Part shown: positions 1 through 8,308 of the stretch, in pieces | Position numbering within the stretch: position 1 is the first letter of the stretch | How the letters are laid out: each line of letters starts with the position of its first letter | Assembly: GCA_963422415.1 (NCBI GenBank) | Contig: OY729430.1 | Location: 1,984,001-2,048,000, forward strand | DNA: 64,000 bases | Source: Bin34 sp963422415 | Lineage (GTDB): Bacteria > Chloroflexota > Anaerolineae > Caldilineales > Caldilineaceae | Reading direction: 5' to 3' | Translations under genes and position numbers: made by a program | The notes under the pieces: model-generated | Database searches by the model: none | What the model saw: only the letters and a program-made list of their open reading frames with translations | What the model was told of the DNA's origin: nothing

Positions 1-1131
1 CGGCCAATCCAGGAATCCCGCCAACTGTCGGATGGGCAGCGAAGCGTCCAAGACGATGCGATCGGCCGACTGTATCCAATATCGGGGAGGTTCAGTGTCG
101 AATTCATCCTCGATGCTGCCCACGACCGCTTCCACCACCTCCTCCAGCGTGGCTATGCCGACTGTATGGCCGTCTGGGTCGGAAACCCGCACCAAATGCA
201 TCTTCTTGGCTTGCATGCTGCGCAGGGCGTCTTGCACGGGCATGTCCTCCTGCACGGTCTCAATGGGATGGACCAGATCGAATTTTGAGACGTCGCCGTT
301 CTGTTCGCAGAGCAAATCCAGCAGATGCACAGTGCCTACGAGATCATCCAGGTCCCGACTGAAAATCGGCATGCGGGAGTACGGGGATTGGACCAGCATG
401 CGAGTCCATTGTGCCTTGTGAAAACTGACCGGGGCGGCAAAGCACCGTTGCCGGGGCGTCATAATGTGCTTGACGAGAATCTCGTCGATGCGCAGCGCGC
501 TGTCCAGCCACTGCTGCTCCTCCTTGGGCATGTCTCCTTCCTTGAGATGCTGGCTGGCCAAGCTCCGAATCTCGTCCGGCGTGAGCACCAGTCCATGCTC
601 ATGGCTGACTTCCATGCCCAGCAGCCGCAGCAGGGCACTGTTGGCCAGGTTAAAGACAAACAGGAAGGGGGAGAAGAGCGTATGGTAGACCATGAGCGGC
701 CGCACGGTGCCCATCGCCAAGGTTTCCGGGATGCGAATGCCCACGTTCTTCGGAATTAGTTCGCCAAAGAAGACCTGGGTCAATGCAAGCAGGATCAGCA
801 CTGTGGCCACGGAAATGGATGTGGTGGCCGTGGGGCTGGCCCCCCAGCGGGCGATTAGGGGTTCCAGGCGCGCGGCCAGCCAACCTTGTCCCACAAAACC
901 CAGCACAATGCTGCAAATGGTGATGCTGATCTGGCAGGTAGAGATATAGGCGCTGAGGTGGTGGGGGTTTTCGACAATGTGCAGGACTTTGCCAGCCAGC
1001 GCGTTGCCCTCCGCCTGCAGTTGTTGCATGCGAGAGCGACGCGAACCAGCTATGGATATTTCAGCGGCCACGTAGAAGGCCGTCAGCAGGACGATGCCCA
1101 ACACTATGAGGATGACCACGGCCAAACTCAT
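1..1131 (-). CDS. CorC/HlyC-type (CNNM) membrane protein with CBS pair, C-terminus cut by window edge
   Basis: The reading frame opens at ATG 1131 and stays open for 377 codons to the window edge, so the C-terminus is missing. Residues 1-22 are a membrane helix ending in A-E-I-S, as in the CNNM/DUF21 domain. More hydrophobic segments follow to about residue 165, including the family motif F-G-E-L-I-P-K-N. Two CBS-like repeats lie around 205-330, with the linker motif I-M-T-P-R after the first helix pair. The visible end, R-I-V-L-D-A-S-L-P-I, is the start of the CorC/HlyC transporter-associated domain. Family members are inner-membrane proteins linked to Mg2+/Co2+ export or resistance. The gene lies 78 bp downstream of the nucleotidyltransferase gene on the same strand and is probably co-transcribed. 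The family call is firm; the ion specificity is not visible. Confidence 0.9.
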   Translation of the reverse strand, partial: MSLAVVILIVLGIVLLTAFYVAAEISIAGSRRSRMQQLQAEGNALAGKVLHIVENPHHLSAYISTCQISITICSIVLGFVGQGWLAARLEPLIARWGASPTATTSISVATVLILLALTQVFFGELIPKNVGIRIPETLAMGTVRPLMVYHTLFSPFLFVFNLANSALLRLLGMEVSHEHGLVLTPDEIRSLASQHLKEGDMPKEEQQWLDSALRIDEILVKHIMTPRQRCFAAPVSFHKAQWTRMLVQSPYSRMPIFSRDLDDLVGTVHLLDLLCEQNGDVSKFDLVHPIETVQEDMPVQDALRSMQAKKMHLVRVSDPDGHTVGIATLEEVVEAVVGSIEDEFDTEPPRYWIQSADRIVLDASLPIRQLAGFLDWP

Positions 1132-1209
1132 ATGACTTCCATCTCAATCCTGCTGGGACCGTTGGCTTTGTAGTGTGGAAATGCGTCTGTATTCAGAGTA
1201 CAGATAATT

Positions 1210-2703
1210 TTACAGCAATTGAGTCAGGTAGCACTTGGCTTCTTGCAGTGTGGAAACCTCGAGACAGGCCTCCGCCTCCAGAATCTGATCGAGCAATTGG
1301 CCCACTTGGGGACCTGCAGGCAATCCAAACCAGTTTTGCAGATCAGTTCCGGACACCAAGGACTGGGGTTTCCGGAAACGGGTCCGGGACAGCATGGCCA
1401 CAGCGTCTTGCTGCCAAGCCCAATAGCTGGCTGCTTGGAGGTCTGGTGGACCTTCCTGTCCTTGCAGAGCCATGCCCGCCATGAGCAGGGTGTCCATCAA
1501 GACAGACACCCTGTGAGTATAGCCGCTGTGGATGATGAAACGATGCAGCTCTCGGATCCCCATGCACTGGAGTTGATCGGACTGCCAGGCCAGGATCAGG
1601 CGGTCCAGGCAGCGGAGTGCACTGAGGCTGTGCCTAATCTCCACGCGGGAAAAGGCCAGATGATGGAGGTGCTCTTCCACTGCCTGCCAGTAGGCAGGCA
1701 GCATCTCCCGATACAGTTCCGCGCGGAACTGGACCACGGTGGGCCAGATGCCCCCTCGGATCAACAGCGGCAGGGCCAGCAATGACAGACGAGACCACCA
1801 GTGGCGTCTTGTGTAATCCGCGGTCAAGAATCTGCTGGCTGCCTGTTCAATATGGGATCGCATGGCAGGCGCCAGATCCAAGGTCGGAAAGCTCGGAGCG
1901 TCTGCCCTTGCCAACTGTCCCATGCCGTCCACAAAGACTTGGACGGGACCCGGCAGCCGATCCTCGACAAGATTGGGATCCAAGTGGTCCAGTTGGCAGA
2001 AGGTTGCCTTGTACAGGCGGGTCTCAAGCAACCGATTGATGCCGTGGCTCAATGGCAATCGGCCCTGAAGCAGCATCCGCCATCCTTCTTCCCTGATCCT
2101 TTCTCCGCTTGTCTTGTCCAGAGTCACATGGGTGGTCTTTAGCAAAGCCAAGGTTTCCGGCTGCAGCCGGAACTTGCGCGTGTGCGCCAGCCGGACCACA
2201 CGCAGCAGGCGCAGCGGATCGGCCCTTAGGTTGGCTTTGGCCACCGGACGCAAAATGCCCTGTGCCAGATCTCTGCGTCCCTCTTGGGGATCCCAGAGCG
2301 TTCCGATCACTCCCGTTTCGCTCGTGGTGGCGACTTCCACGGCCATGGCATTGACAGAGCAGTCCCGCAGAGCCAGATCCTGTGCAATGTCCTCCCCTTG
2401 CATAGGGGCAATGTCCACTGTTTCCACTTCCCCTGTCTCCTGTGTCCACCGGCAACGCCAGTGGCCTCGGTGGGCATCCAGGACGAAAATCTTCCAGCCT
2501 TGAGAGCGGGCAACTTTCTGCCAAGTGCAGGAGCCGCCTGGACCATGCACAAGATCCAGGTCGGCGTCGGGCTTCAGTTCCATCAGCACATCCCTGACAT
2601 ATCCGCCTACTAGGTAGAAGGCACAGGGACATTGCTGCACCAAGGTTTGGACCAGAGCTACCTTGGCTGTGGAAAGAGGCCAGATTCTGCCTGATTCAGA
2701 CAT
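1210..2703 (-). CDS. cca: CCA-adding enzyme / poly(A) polymerase family tRNA nucleotidyltransferase
   Basis: The 497-residue protein carries the class II nucleotidyltransferase signature: L-V-G-G-Y-V-R-D at 31-38, followed by D-A-D-L-D with metal-binding Asp48 and Asp50. The motif L-R-D-C-S-V-N-A-M and then D-P-L-R-L-L-R-V-V-R match the RRDFTINA and DPxRxLRxxR motifs. It would add CCA to tRNA 3' ends in the cytoplasm, although A-adding and poly(A) polymerase members cannot be separated by motif alone. The frame is open upstream to a TTG at 2928, but a -10-like TATAAT at 2911-2906 overlaps that stretch. I therefore place the start at ATG 2703; ATG 2757 is an alternative. The C-terminal half is helical and poorly conserved, as is usual. 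The tRNA-Gly in this window has no encoded CCA, so the cell needs this activity. Confidence 0.88.
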   Translation of the reverse strand: MSESGRIWPLSTAKVALVQTLVQQCPCAFYLVGGYVRDVLMELKPDADLDLVHGPGGSCTWQKVARSQGWKIFVLDAHRGHWRCRWTQETGEVETVDIAPMQGEDIAQDLALRDCSVNAMAVEVATTSETGVIGTLWDPQEGRRDLAQGILRPVAKANLRADPLRLLRVVRLAHTRKFRLQPETLALLKTTHVTLDKTSGERIREEGWRMLLQGRLPLSHGINRLLETRLYKATFCQLDHLDPNLVEDRLPGPVQVFVDGMGQLARADAPSFPTLDLAPAMRSHIEQAASRFLTADYTRRHWWSRLSLLALPLLIRGGIWPTVVQFRAELYREMLPAYWQAVEEHLHHLAFSRVEIRHSLSALRCLDRLILAWQSDQLQCMGIRELHRFIIHSGYTHRVSVLMDTLLMAGMALQGQEGPPDLQAASYWAWQQDAVAMLSRTRFRKPQSLVSGTDLQNWFGLPAGPQVGQLLDQILEAEACLEVSTLQEAKCYLTQLL

Positions 2704-2905
2704 GGCGCGGCCATCGGGCCCTAGGGCCGGGTAGATGCGAAATCCCGCCGAAAACATTCTGGTCCGATTGGACGATTCCAAAAGGAGAAACGACCGGGCT
2801 TCCAGTTCCGGGGACAAAGTGGAAGCAAATGCATTGGCATGCACAAAGGGGCACGTTGCGTCTTCAATCCAAGGAATTCGGTCAGAGAAAAGAACAAATT
2901 GTCTC

Positions 2906-2911
2906 ATTATA
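2906..2911 (-). promoter_or_regulatory. Candidate -10 box for the cca-corC transcription unit
   Basis: A perfect TATAAT reads on the minus strand and overlaps the in-frame ATG at 2907. A TTGACA sits only 11 bp upstream of it, too close for a standard -35, so the match is partial. If used, transcription would start near 2899, which excludes the long N-terminal extension of the nucleotidyltransferase. Apart from this I see nothing coding in the gap 2704-3078. Confidence 0.4.
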
Positions 2912-3078
2912 GTGCATAGGTTTGTCAAAAATCCGGAATGCAGCCCGATATTCTACCTAGGAGGAGCCAGATGGACGTCATGGGATGTTCCTTGTTTGCA
3001 GATGCCCACTTTCCGGATTTCATGGCTTAGAGTCTATATTGTCGGACAGGAGCGTCGCTGCTCTGTGTGAGAGGACCT

Positions 3079-3519
3079 ATGGAAGCAACGGCAGAGGTTC
3101 AGATTCAGGCCGCCCGATCGTCGGTCTGGGAAAGATTTCGGGACATTTCCACATGGCCCGGCTGGCATGTCCAGATTGCGTGGGTCGAGTGGCTGACCGC
3201 GCCGGCTTGGTCCGTCGGCGCGGTCCTGCGGATGACAGTGGTTCCGTTTTTTGTACCTGTGACCGTGCACGCCCAGCTAAGGATGGTTTCCCCCCAGAAC
3301 TTGGTGGTGTGGGAGAGTCGCACCACCGGCCTTACGGCGGTGCATGTCTTTGAGTTTAAGGACTCGCTGGGGGGTTGTCTCGTGCAAGAGAAGGAAACCT
3401 ATCATGGTCTCAGTTCCCGCTTCATGCCCTTGCTAAAGGGCCGTCAGGCCCGATCCTTTCATCGTTCTTTACATAATTTCAAGAAAATGGTGGAAGGCAA
3501 TCGGGCACGGGAGGTCTAG
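3079..3519 (+). CDS. SRPBCC-fold (polyketide cyclase/START-like) protein
   Basis: The 146-residue product has the layout of SRPBCC ligand-binding proteins. An N-terminal strand (V-Q-I-Q-A-A) is followed by a helix with S-V-W-E-R-F-R-D and a W-P-G-W-H segment, as in many polyketide cyclase/dehydrase-like proteins. Alternating strands and a long C-terminal amphipathic helix (F-H-R-S-L-H-N-F-K-K-M-V) follow. The start is ATG 3079, preceded by GAGAGGA at 5-6 bp; an upstream GTG at 3067 in the same frame lies before that site. It is divergent from cca and is followed by a methyltransferase and an SDR on the same strand. Proteins of this fold bind hydrophobic small molecules; no ligand can be named. 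Confidence 0.75.
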   Translation: MEATAEVQIQAARSSVWERFRDISTWPGWHVQIAWVEWLTAPAWSVGAVLRMTVVPFFVPVTVHAQLRMVSPQNLVVWESRTTGLTAVHVFEFKDSLGGCLVQEKETYHGLSSRFMPLLKGRQARSFHRSLHNFKKMVEGNRAREV

Positions 3520-3825
3520 GAGACCCTGCCCCAAGGAGTTGACAAGCCAGAGACTGATGGCTAGCATGGCGGCACGATGGCTTCCTCGCATGAGTGACGT
3601 TCTAGGGATCTCGATCCAGCCCCTGCTGCCTCGGTGTCATGCAAGATGCTGATCGGTACTCTCCCTGATCGCAAAGAGCTGCGTGTCTTGGGAGATGCGA
3701 CCTCCAAGGTGGGATGTGGCGCGGGGGCGACCCGCGAGTGCCGTCTCTGCACCAGGGAATTGGCACCTTGAGGGTTGAGGCCAACGTTGGCTTGGAATGC
3801 GAGGAACGACAGCACTGTGGAGAAT
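3520..3825. other. Intergenic region with a promoter-like site, no convincing gene
   Basis: About 300 bp between the SRPBCC gene and the methyltransferase. The only structured element I see is a sigma70-like promoter near its left end. A 41-codon frame at 3646-3771 has no recognisable family and no ribosome-binding site, so I do not call it. Confidence 0.4.
3539..3567 (+). promoter_or_regulatory. Candidate sigma70-type promoter for the methyltransferase-SDR pair
   Basis: A consensus -35 TTGACA at 3539-3544, a 17-bp spacer and a four-of-six -10 (TAGCAT) at 3562-3567 read toward the methyltransferase. Transcription would start near 3574, leaving a leader of about 250 nt. Confidence 0.45.
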
Positions 3826-4644
3826 ATGGATGTAGGTCCGTCCATGACCACCGACTGGCCGGAGCAGACAGCGGAGGCATTGGGCATTTGGGACCGGATC
3901 GCTGGTTTCTGGGATTCCTACATGGGAGACGAGGGCAATGACTTTCATAACCAGCTGGTGCAACCCGCTGCAGACCATCTCGTGCAGCCCGGTCCGGGAC
4001 AGCGCATTTTGGAATTGGGGTGTGGTGCGGGTCTGTACGCGCGCAGATTGGCCCAAGCAGGTGCATCCGTCGTGGCAACAGATGGCAGTGCCGCCTTTCT
4101 GGATATCGCGCGACAACGCAATCAGGGGAACAAGGTGGAATTCGCCGAATTGGACGTCGCCTCGGCAGCCCATTGGTCCGCGTTCAGACAGTTGTATGAT
4201 CAGTTTGACGTTGCAGTCGCCAACATGATGCTGATGGATGTCTCTTGTATCTCCGCCTTGTTTCGCAATGTATATGCGGTGTTGCGCCCCGGGGGCATCT
4301 GGGTCATGACACTCATGCATCCCTGTTTCAATTCGGCGGATATCACGTTCGTTGCGGAGCAGAAGGAGGCCGTCCGCCGCTATGCTTTGCAAGTGGATGG
4401 CTACATGGCGGTTGCACCGTACAAGGGGCGCGGCATTGCACAGCAACCTGAAGCCCACATCTACTTTCATCGGCCCTTGCATGCCATCTGCAATGCGCTG
4501 TTCAAGTGCGAATTTGTAGTGGACGGACTGGAGGAGAGAGCCTTCGCACCGAATCCGCACCAGTCGGATCGGATGGGTTTCGGCGCCATGTCGCAGATTC
4601 CCCCTCTCATGGCCATACGTGCCCGCAAACCAGTCTTGCGTTGA
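3826..4644 (+). CDS. Class I SAM-dependent methyltransferase
   Basis: The 272-residue protein has a clear Rossmann-type SAM site: I-L-E-L-G-C-G-A-G-L-Y (motif I), then V-V-A-T-D-G-S with the acidic residue for the ribose. F-A-E-L-D-V-A is motif II-like and N-V-Y-A-V-L-R-P-G-G-I-W is the post-motif helix and strand. The N-terminal part (A-L-G-I-W-D-R-I-A-G-F-W-D-S-Y-M-G) is typical of small-molecule methyltransferases of the UbiE/Methyltransf_25 type. I place the start at ATG 3826, which has a GGAG three bases upstream; ATG 3844 is a reasonable alternative. It is followed 68 bp later by an SDR oxidoreductase on the same strand, so the two may be co-transcribed. The methyl acceptor is unknown. 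Confidence 0.82.
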   Translation: MDVGPSMTTDWPEQTAEALGIWDRIAGFWDSYMGDEGNDFHNQLVQPAADHLVQPGPGQRILELGCGAGLYARRLAQAGASVVATDGSAAFLDIARQRNQGNKVEFAELDVASAAHWSAFRQLYDQFDVAVANMMLMDVSCISALFRNVYAVLRPGGIWVMTLMHPCFNSADITFVAEQKEAVRRYALQVDGYMAVAPYKGRGIAQQPEAHIYFHRPLHAICNALFKCEFVVDGLEERAFAPNPHQSDRMGFGAMSQIPPLMAIRARKPVLR

Positions 4645-4712
4645 AGCAGACAACAACCACCAAGGCGTGTCGATACGCAAGATTCACGCCAGCATACACA
4701 AGAGGAGAATTC

Positions 4713-5504
4713 ATGAATTTGCATCTGAACGGAAGGGTCGCGGCGATAGCTGCCGCGAGTGCAGGGCTGGGCTTCGCGTCGGCCTACACTCTGGCTGCAG
4801 AGGGGTGCAGAGTGGCCATATGCGCGCGCGGCGCGGACCGAGTGGAGCAGGCGGCAGCACGGATTCGCGCGGAAACCGGAGTCGATGCCTTGGCCCTATC
4901 CATGGATATGGGGTCGCCATCCGGCCCTGCCGATTTCATATCTGCCGCCGTGGAGCAATTTGGCTCTCTGGACATTGCCATTGCCAATGCTGGAGGTCCG
5001 CCCAGCGGTCGCTTTGAAGCGATAGAGAACGAGGACTGGGAACAAGCCTTTCAATTGAATCTGCAGGCCACGGTGCGTCTGTTCCGGGCGGCCTTGCCCC
5101 ATCTCCTCCAAAGCGATCAGGGTCGGCTGCTGGCCATTACCAGTATCAGTGCCAAGCAGCCGGTGGAGAACCTGCTGCTCAGCAACGCGATGCGCGCCGG
5201 AGTGCATGGGACCATCAAGACCTTGAGCAAGGAAATTGCCCATACCGGGGTCACGGTGAACGCTGTCTGTCCGGGTGTCATTCAGACCGACCGGGTCAAC
5301 GAGTTGGCACGGCAGGAGGCGGAACAGACTGGTATCACGTCTGCAGAGGCGCATGCACGGCGCGCGGCCACGATCCCTATGGGGCGGCTTGGGGACCCGA
5401 TGGAGTTCGGAGCCGCCGTGACATTTTTGTGTAGCCGGCAAGCGGCTTTTATTACGGGCATCGGTCTGCCCGTGGATGGTGGACTCTTGGCGGGGATTCC
5501 CTAA
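4713..5504 (+). CDS. Short-chain dehydrogenase/reductase with atypical active site (S-N-x-x-R)
   Basis: ATG 4713 follows AGAGGAG at a 5-bp spacing, which fixes the start. The 263-residue protein has the classical SDR fold: a nucleotide-binding turn (A-A-A-S-A-G-L-G), the N-A-G-G motif after the fourth strand, and a catalytic-region strand ending I-T-S-I-S-A-K-Q-P. Where most SDRs have Y-x-x-x-K, this one reads S-N-A-M-R followed by A-G-V. Tyr and Lys are thus replaced, which is known for a 3-oxoacyl-ACP reductase-like subfamily. The C-terminal V-N-A-V-C-P-G-V-I and I-T-G-I-G-L-P-V-D-G-G motifs are intact. It probably binds NAD(P)H; whether it reduces a ketone by the usual mechanism is open. 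It pairs with the methyltransferase upstream. Confidence 0.88.
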   Translation: MNLHLNGRVAAIAAASAGLGFASAYTLAAEGCRVAICARGADRVEQAAARIRAETGVDALALSMDMGSPSGPADFISAAVEQFGSLDIAIANAGGPPSGRFEAIENEDWEQAFQLNLQATVRLFRAALPHLLQSDQGRLLAITSISAKQPVENLLLSNAMRAGVHGTIKTLSKEIAHTGVTVNAVCPGVIQTDRVNELARQEAEQTGITSAEAHARRAATIPMGRLGDPMEFGAAVTFLCSRQAAFITGIGLPVDGGLLAGIP

Positions 5505-5586
5505 GGCCTAGACTGGAGCGGCCAAGATTGCTTCAGGGATAGGCGATCACGCGCAATGAATGCGAGGAGTCGTCCGAATCCGGTAT

Positions 5587-6786
5587 CTATTGCAGGGTAG
5601 CGTACAGAGTCTGAAGAGCCCGCGTAAGAATGCGCGTGCTGGTGTGGAACTCCGCCAGTGCAATGTGCTCGCTAGGGGTGTGGTCCAGCAGGGAGTCTCC
5701 TGGTCCGTAGGCTACCACGGGACATTGCCAGGCAGGTCCTATCACGTTCATGTCGCAGGTTCCGGTCTTGACGGAGAACCGAGCCTTGTGGCCTGTTTCC
5801 TGTCGAATGGAACCCTGCAGACTGCGGCACAAATGGTTGCGCTTGGGTGTAAGCCAAGCCGGTTCCACGCTCCCGAAGGATATCTGGCCCCTGATCTGTT
5901 CACCCTCAAACGGAAAGTCCAGAGGGCGGTCCGGCCCCGTGGCGGGTACCCTTCGGGGCATGCGGGCACCTGTTTGCGATGCCAGCCATGCAAGGCTGGC
6001 CCACACCAGATGGTCTAGATGGAAGTGCAGAGGCAGCCGGATGCCCATCATGCATTCCACCTGATTTTCGCCACTGTTCCACAAGACAGTGTTGAACTCG
6101 CGCAGGCTGGGTGAAGCCTGGTCGTAGAGCCGCTCTTTCCCCTGGTTCACGAGGGCCAACGTGTCTTTCAGCCATTGCCAGTATGCGGCGGCCAGTTCGG
6201 CGATCTCATGGCTCGGTCCCGCCGTGTGGGCTGTAGGCTGCCGTGCGGACAGACGAATGAGCGCTCGGCCTCGATAGCCCAGGTTGATGGAACAGGATCC
6301 ACTGGGCTCCCCAATGACACAATACAGAGGTCGGGGCTCCGAAACGCCGTCGAATCGATTTCGAATGGCGCGTGCTCCCTTGGAGGTGGCGGCTTCCTCT
6401 TCGACTGCACCCACTACCAGCAGACGCATATCAGATGGCAATTTCTGCCGGGCATGCGCGGCGCTAAGCACAAAGTTGGCCAAGGGTCCCTTGGCGTCCA
6501 CGGTGCCCCTGCCGTAGAGGCAGGGGCCTGCGGCGGTCTCTTTGCGTTCCACGGGAATGCAGCCCGGCACAGTGTCAATGTGTCCCAACAGCACGATGCA
6601 TCTCTGAGCCTCGGATGGCCCGAATTCGCCCACGGCATTGCCCGCCTCATCCACATAGGCCCGGTCGTATCCCAGGGTTTCCATTTCCCCTACCAGCCAA
6701 GCGCTGGCGGGTGTTTCCTGGCCGCTGAGCGACGGAATGGCTACCAGACCCTCCAGCAAGGTCTCGGCCTGACGTTCCGAAATCAT
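5587..6786 (-). CDS. lysK: LysW-type lysine/ornithine hydrolase, M20 metallopeptidase family
   Basis: The 399-residue protein matches M20 deacylases of the LysK type. It has L-L-G-H-I-D-T-V-P-G (first metal ligands), G-R-G-T-V-D-A-K-G-P-L (bridging Asp), and G-A-V-E-E-E-A-A-T-S-K-G-A-R (catalytic Glu and Glu ligand). Further on are K-T-G-T-C-D-M-N and Y-G-P-G-D-S-L-L-D-H-T-P-S-E-H with the last His. This set is characteristic of the enzyme that releases lysine (or ornithine) from the LysW carrier protein in the amino-adipate route, rather than of ArgE or DapE. Its ATG overlaps the 3' end of the phosphorylase gene by 4 bp, so translation is coupled. No lysW, lysX, lysZ, lysY or lysJ lies in this window; the rest of the pathway must be elsewhere. 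Substrate choice between LysW-lysine and LysW-ornithine cannot be settled here. Confidence 0.88.
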   Translation of the reverse strand: MISERQAETLLEGLVAIPSLSGQETPASAWLVGEMETLGYDRAYVDEAGNAVGEFGPSEAQRCIVLLGHIDTVPGCIPVERKETAAGPCLYGRGTVDAKGPLANFVLSAAHARQKLPSDMRLLVVGAVEEEAATSKGARAIRNRFDGVSEPRPLYCVIGEPSGSCSINLGYRGRALIRLSARQPTAHTAGPSHEIAELAAAYWQWLKDTLALVNQGKERLYDQASPSLREFNTVLWNSGENQVECMMGIRLPLHFHLDHLVWASLAWLASQTGARMPRRVPATGPDRPLDFPFEGEQIRGQISFGSVEPAWLTPKRNHLCRSLQGSIRQETGHKARFSVKTGTCDMNVIGPAWQCPVVAYGPGDSLLDHTPSEHIALAEFHTSTRILTRALQTLYATLQ

Positions 6787-7679
6787 GGGGTGGTGTCAGG
6801 TTGGAAATACTTGCCCAGAAGGGCAGGGACAGCTTCGACCTGAGCCCGCGTTATGTAGTCGGGATTTGTCTGAATGGAGTGCGCCAGCGTGTCCGCTTGT
6901 GGTGAAGGGGGAGCGTCGGCCAGCAGCGTCACCGCCCTTTCCACGGCGGCATTGATCGCGGCGACATTTCGGGCCACGTTGGCCAACACCACTTCCACGG
7001 AAACGCTCTCTTCCTCGTCCACTGTGTCCTGATCCGTGATATGGGCCATCACGGAAAAACTCATTTCCGCTTCACGCGCCAGCTGAGCTTCCGGTGAAGT
7101 GGTCATGCCCAGAATGTCCGCACCCCAGCTGGCAAAGGTGTTGGTCTCGAAGCGGGAGCTGAAGCGCGGTCCTTCAATGGTCAGAAAATTGCCGCCCGCG
7201 ACCACGTGGGCGCCGGTCTCCTGCAGGGCTTGGACGCAAATGGCATTGAGAAAGGGACAGAAGGGTTCCTCGAAGGGAATGTGGGCCACCACACCTCCCG
7301 TGCCTGTGGCGGGATCGTCAAAAAAGGAGAGAGAGCGTAGGCGCGTGTTGTCGTACAGCTGATCCGGCACCACTATCGTGCCCACCTCCAGATGCGGACG
7401 TACGCTGCCACAGGCATTCGCGCTGATTAGGTACTCCACTCCCATCTGCTTGAATCCATAGATGTTGGCCCGATGGTTCAGACGAGTGGGAGAAGTCGTG
7501 TGTCCGTGCCCGTGCCGGGCCAAAAAAGCGACTTTCTGCCCATGAATCTTACCCACTGTATAAGTGCTGGAAGCGCTGCCGAATGGAGTTGTCTGTGAAA
7601 TCTCCTGCAGGTCGACAAGGGCCTTGATTTGATGGATTCCGCTCCCGCCAATGACTCCAATCCGTATGTTGTCGCTCAT
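6783..7679 (-). CDS. S-methyl-5'-thioadenosine phosphorylase family protein
   Basis: The 298-residue protein starts with G-V-I-G-G-S-G-I-H, the phosphate-binding loop of MTA/inosine phosphorylases. It continues with F-L-A-R-H-G-H-G-H-T-T-S-P, N-H-R-A-N-I-Y-G, the substrate region T-I-E-G-P-R-F-S-S-R-F-E-T and M-T-T-S-P-E-A-Q-L-A-R-E-A-E. This is the MTAP pattern: phosphorolysis of methylthioadenosine to adenine and methylthioribose-1-phosphate in methionine salvage. ATG 7679 has a near-perfect AGGAGGA upstream, lying in the last codons of rmlC. The gene overlaps lysK by 4 bp. The C-terminus is somewhat longer than in the typical family. Activity on other 6-oxo or 6-amino purine nucleosides cannot be excluded. 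Confidence 0.88.
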   Translation of the reverse strand: MSDNIRIGVIGGSGIHQIKALVDLQEISQTTPFGSASSTYTVGKIHGQKVAFLARHGHGHTTSPTRLNHRANIYGFKQMGVEYLISANACGSVRPHLEVGTIVVPDQLYDNTRLRSLSFFDDPATGTGGVVAHIPFEEPFCPFLNAICVQALQETGAHVVAGGNFLTIEGPRFSSRFETNTFASWGADILGMTTSPEAQLAREAEMSFSVMAHITDQDTVDEEESVSVEVVLANVARNVAAINAAVERAVTLLADAPPSPQADTLAHSIQTNPDYITRAQVEAVPALLGKYFQPDTTP

Positions 7680-7688
7680 GTGTTCCTC

Positions 7689-8228
7689 CTATTGCGGTCG
7701 CAAATTCGCAGGCACTGCCTGCCAGGCCGGATTTTTCTGGTCTCGGGCAGACAACAGGGGGGCGTCCGTTGACCAATCCACGGCCAGTTCCGAGTCGTTC
7801 CAAATCACGCCGTGCTCATCCTCGCCATCATAGTGGCGATCGACTATGTAGAGCAGGGTGATCGGGACTAGGCTGTGAAAGCCGTGGGCCACGCCGGGCG
7901 GAATGTAGATGCCCAACCCGGATTCTGCATCCACGCGCAGCAGGACGCTATGGCCAAAGGTGGGGGATGAGCGACGCAGATCCGCCAGTCCCACCTCCAT
8001 GGTGCCGGTCAACAGCTGCCAGTAATCCACTTGATGAAAGTGGTAGTGAAGACCACGCAGGACCCCTGCGCGGCTTTCGCTGCGGTTGCACTGCATGGCC
8101 TGCCAGCTCCTCTGGGGAAACCATGCCTTGCGGAAGGTCTCGCAGAATCGACCCCGACTGTCTTCAAACCATTGTGGGTGCACCAGTTGCACATCGGCGA
8201 TTTCGGCACAGGGCCTTATCTCTGTCAT
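7689..8228 (-). CDS. rmlC: dTDP-4-dehydrorhamnose 3,5-epimerase-like (RmlC) cupin
   Basis: The 179-residue protein has the RmlC layout: an N-terminal strand region with D-S-R-G-R-F-C-E-T-F-R, then the core R-G-L-H-Y-H that carries the catalytic His. I-P-P-G-V-A-H-G-F and a C-terminal strand follow. The family converts dTDP-4-keto-6-deoxyglucose to dTDP-4-keto-rhamnose for cell-surface sugars. Start ATG 8228 is preceded by GGAGAAGG. It sits between hisG and the MTA phosphorylase, away from other dTDP-sugar genes, so the exact sugar nucleotide product is less certain. R-G-L-H-Y-H-F-H-Q replaces the more usual R-G-L-H-x-Q, a small deviation from the canonical enzyme. A related dTDP-sugar epimerase or isomerase is the alternative. 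Confidence 0.8.
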   Translation of the reverse strand: MTEIRPCAEIADVQLVHPQWFEDSRGRFCETFRKAWFPQRSWQAMQCNRSESRAGVLRGLHYHFHQVDYWQLLTGTMEVGLADLRRSSPTFGHSVLLRVDAESGLGIYIPPGVAHGFHSLVPITLLYIVDRHYDGEDEHGVIWNDSELAVDWSTDAPLLSARDQKNPAWQAVPANLRPQ

Positions 8229-8308
8229 GGCCTTCTCCGTTTCCTTGCTGACGGATCATGCATTTGGGGGACCGGCCGGGAGCATGCCAAGCCTTGGATA
8301 TCGGTTCC

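Noticed and set aside
2704..2928. N-terminal extension of the nucleotidyltransferase to a TTG start
   Set aside because: No conserved residues, no ribosome site, and a TATAAT-like -10 overlaps the ATG at 2907; the shorter start puts G-G-x-V-R-D at a normal distance.
3646..3771. 41-codon plus-strand frame downstream of a TTGACA promoter
   Set aside because: No ribosome site and no similarity I recognise; the promoter more likely serves the methyltransferase.
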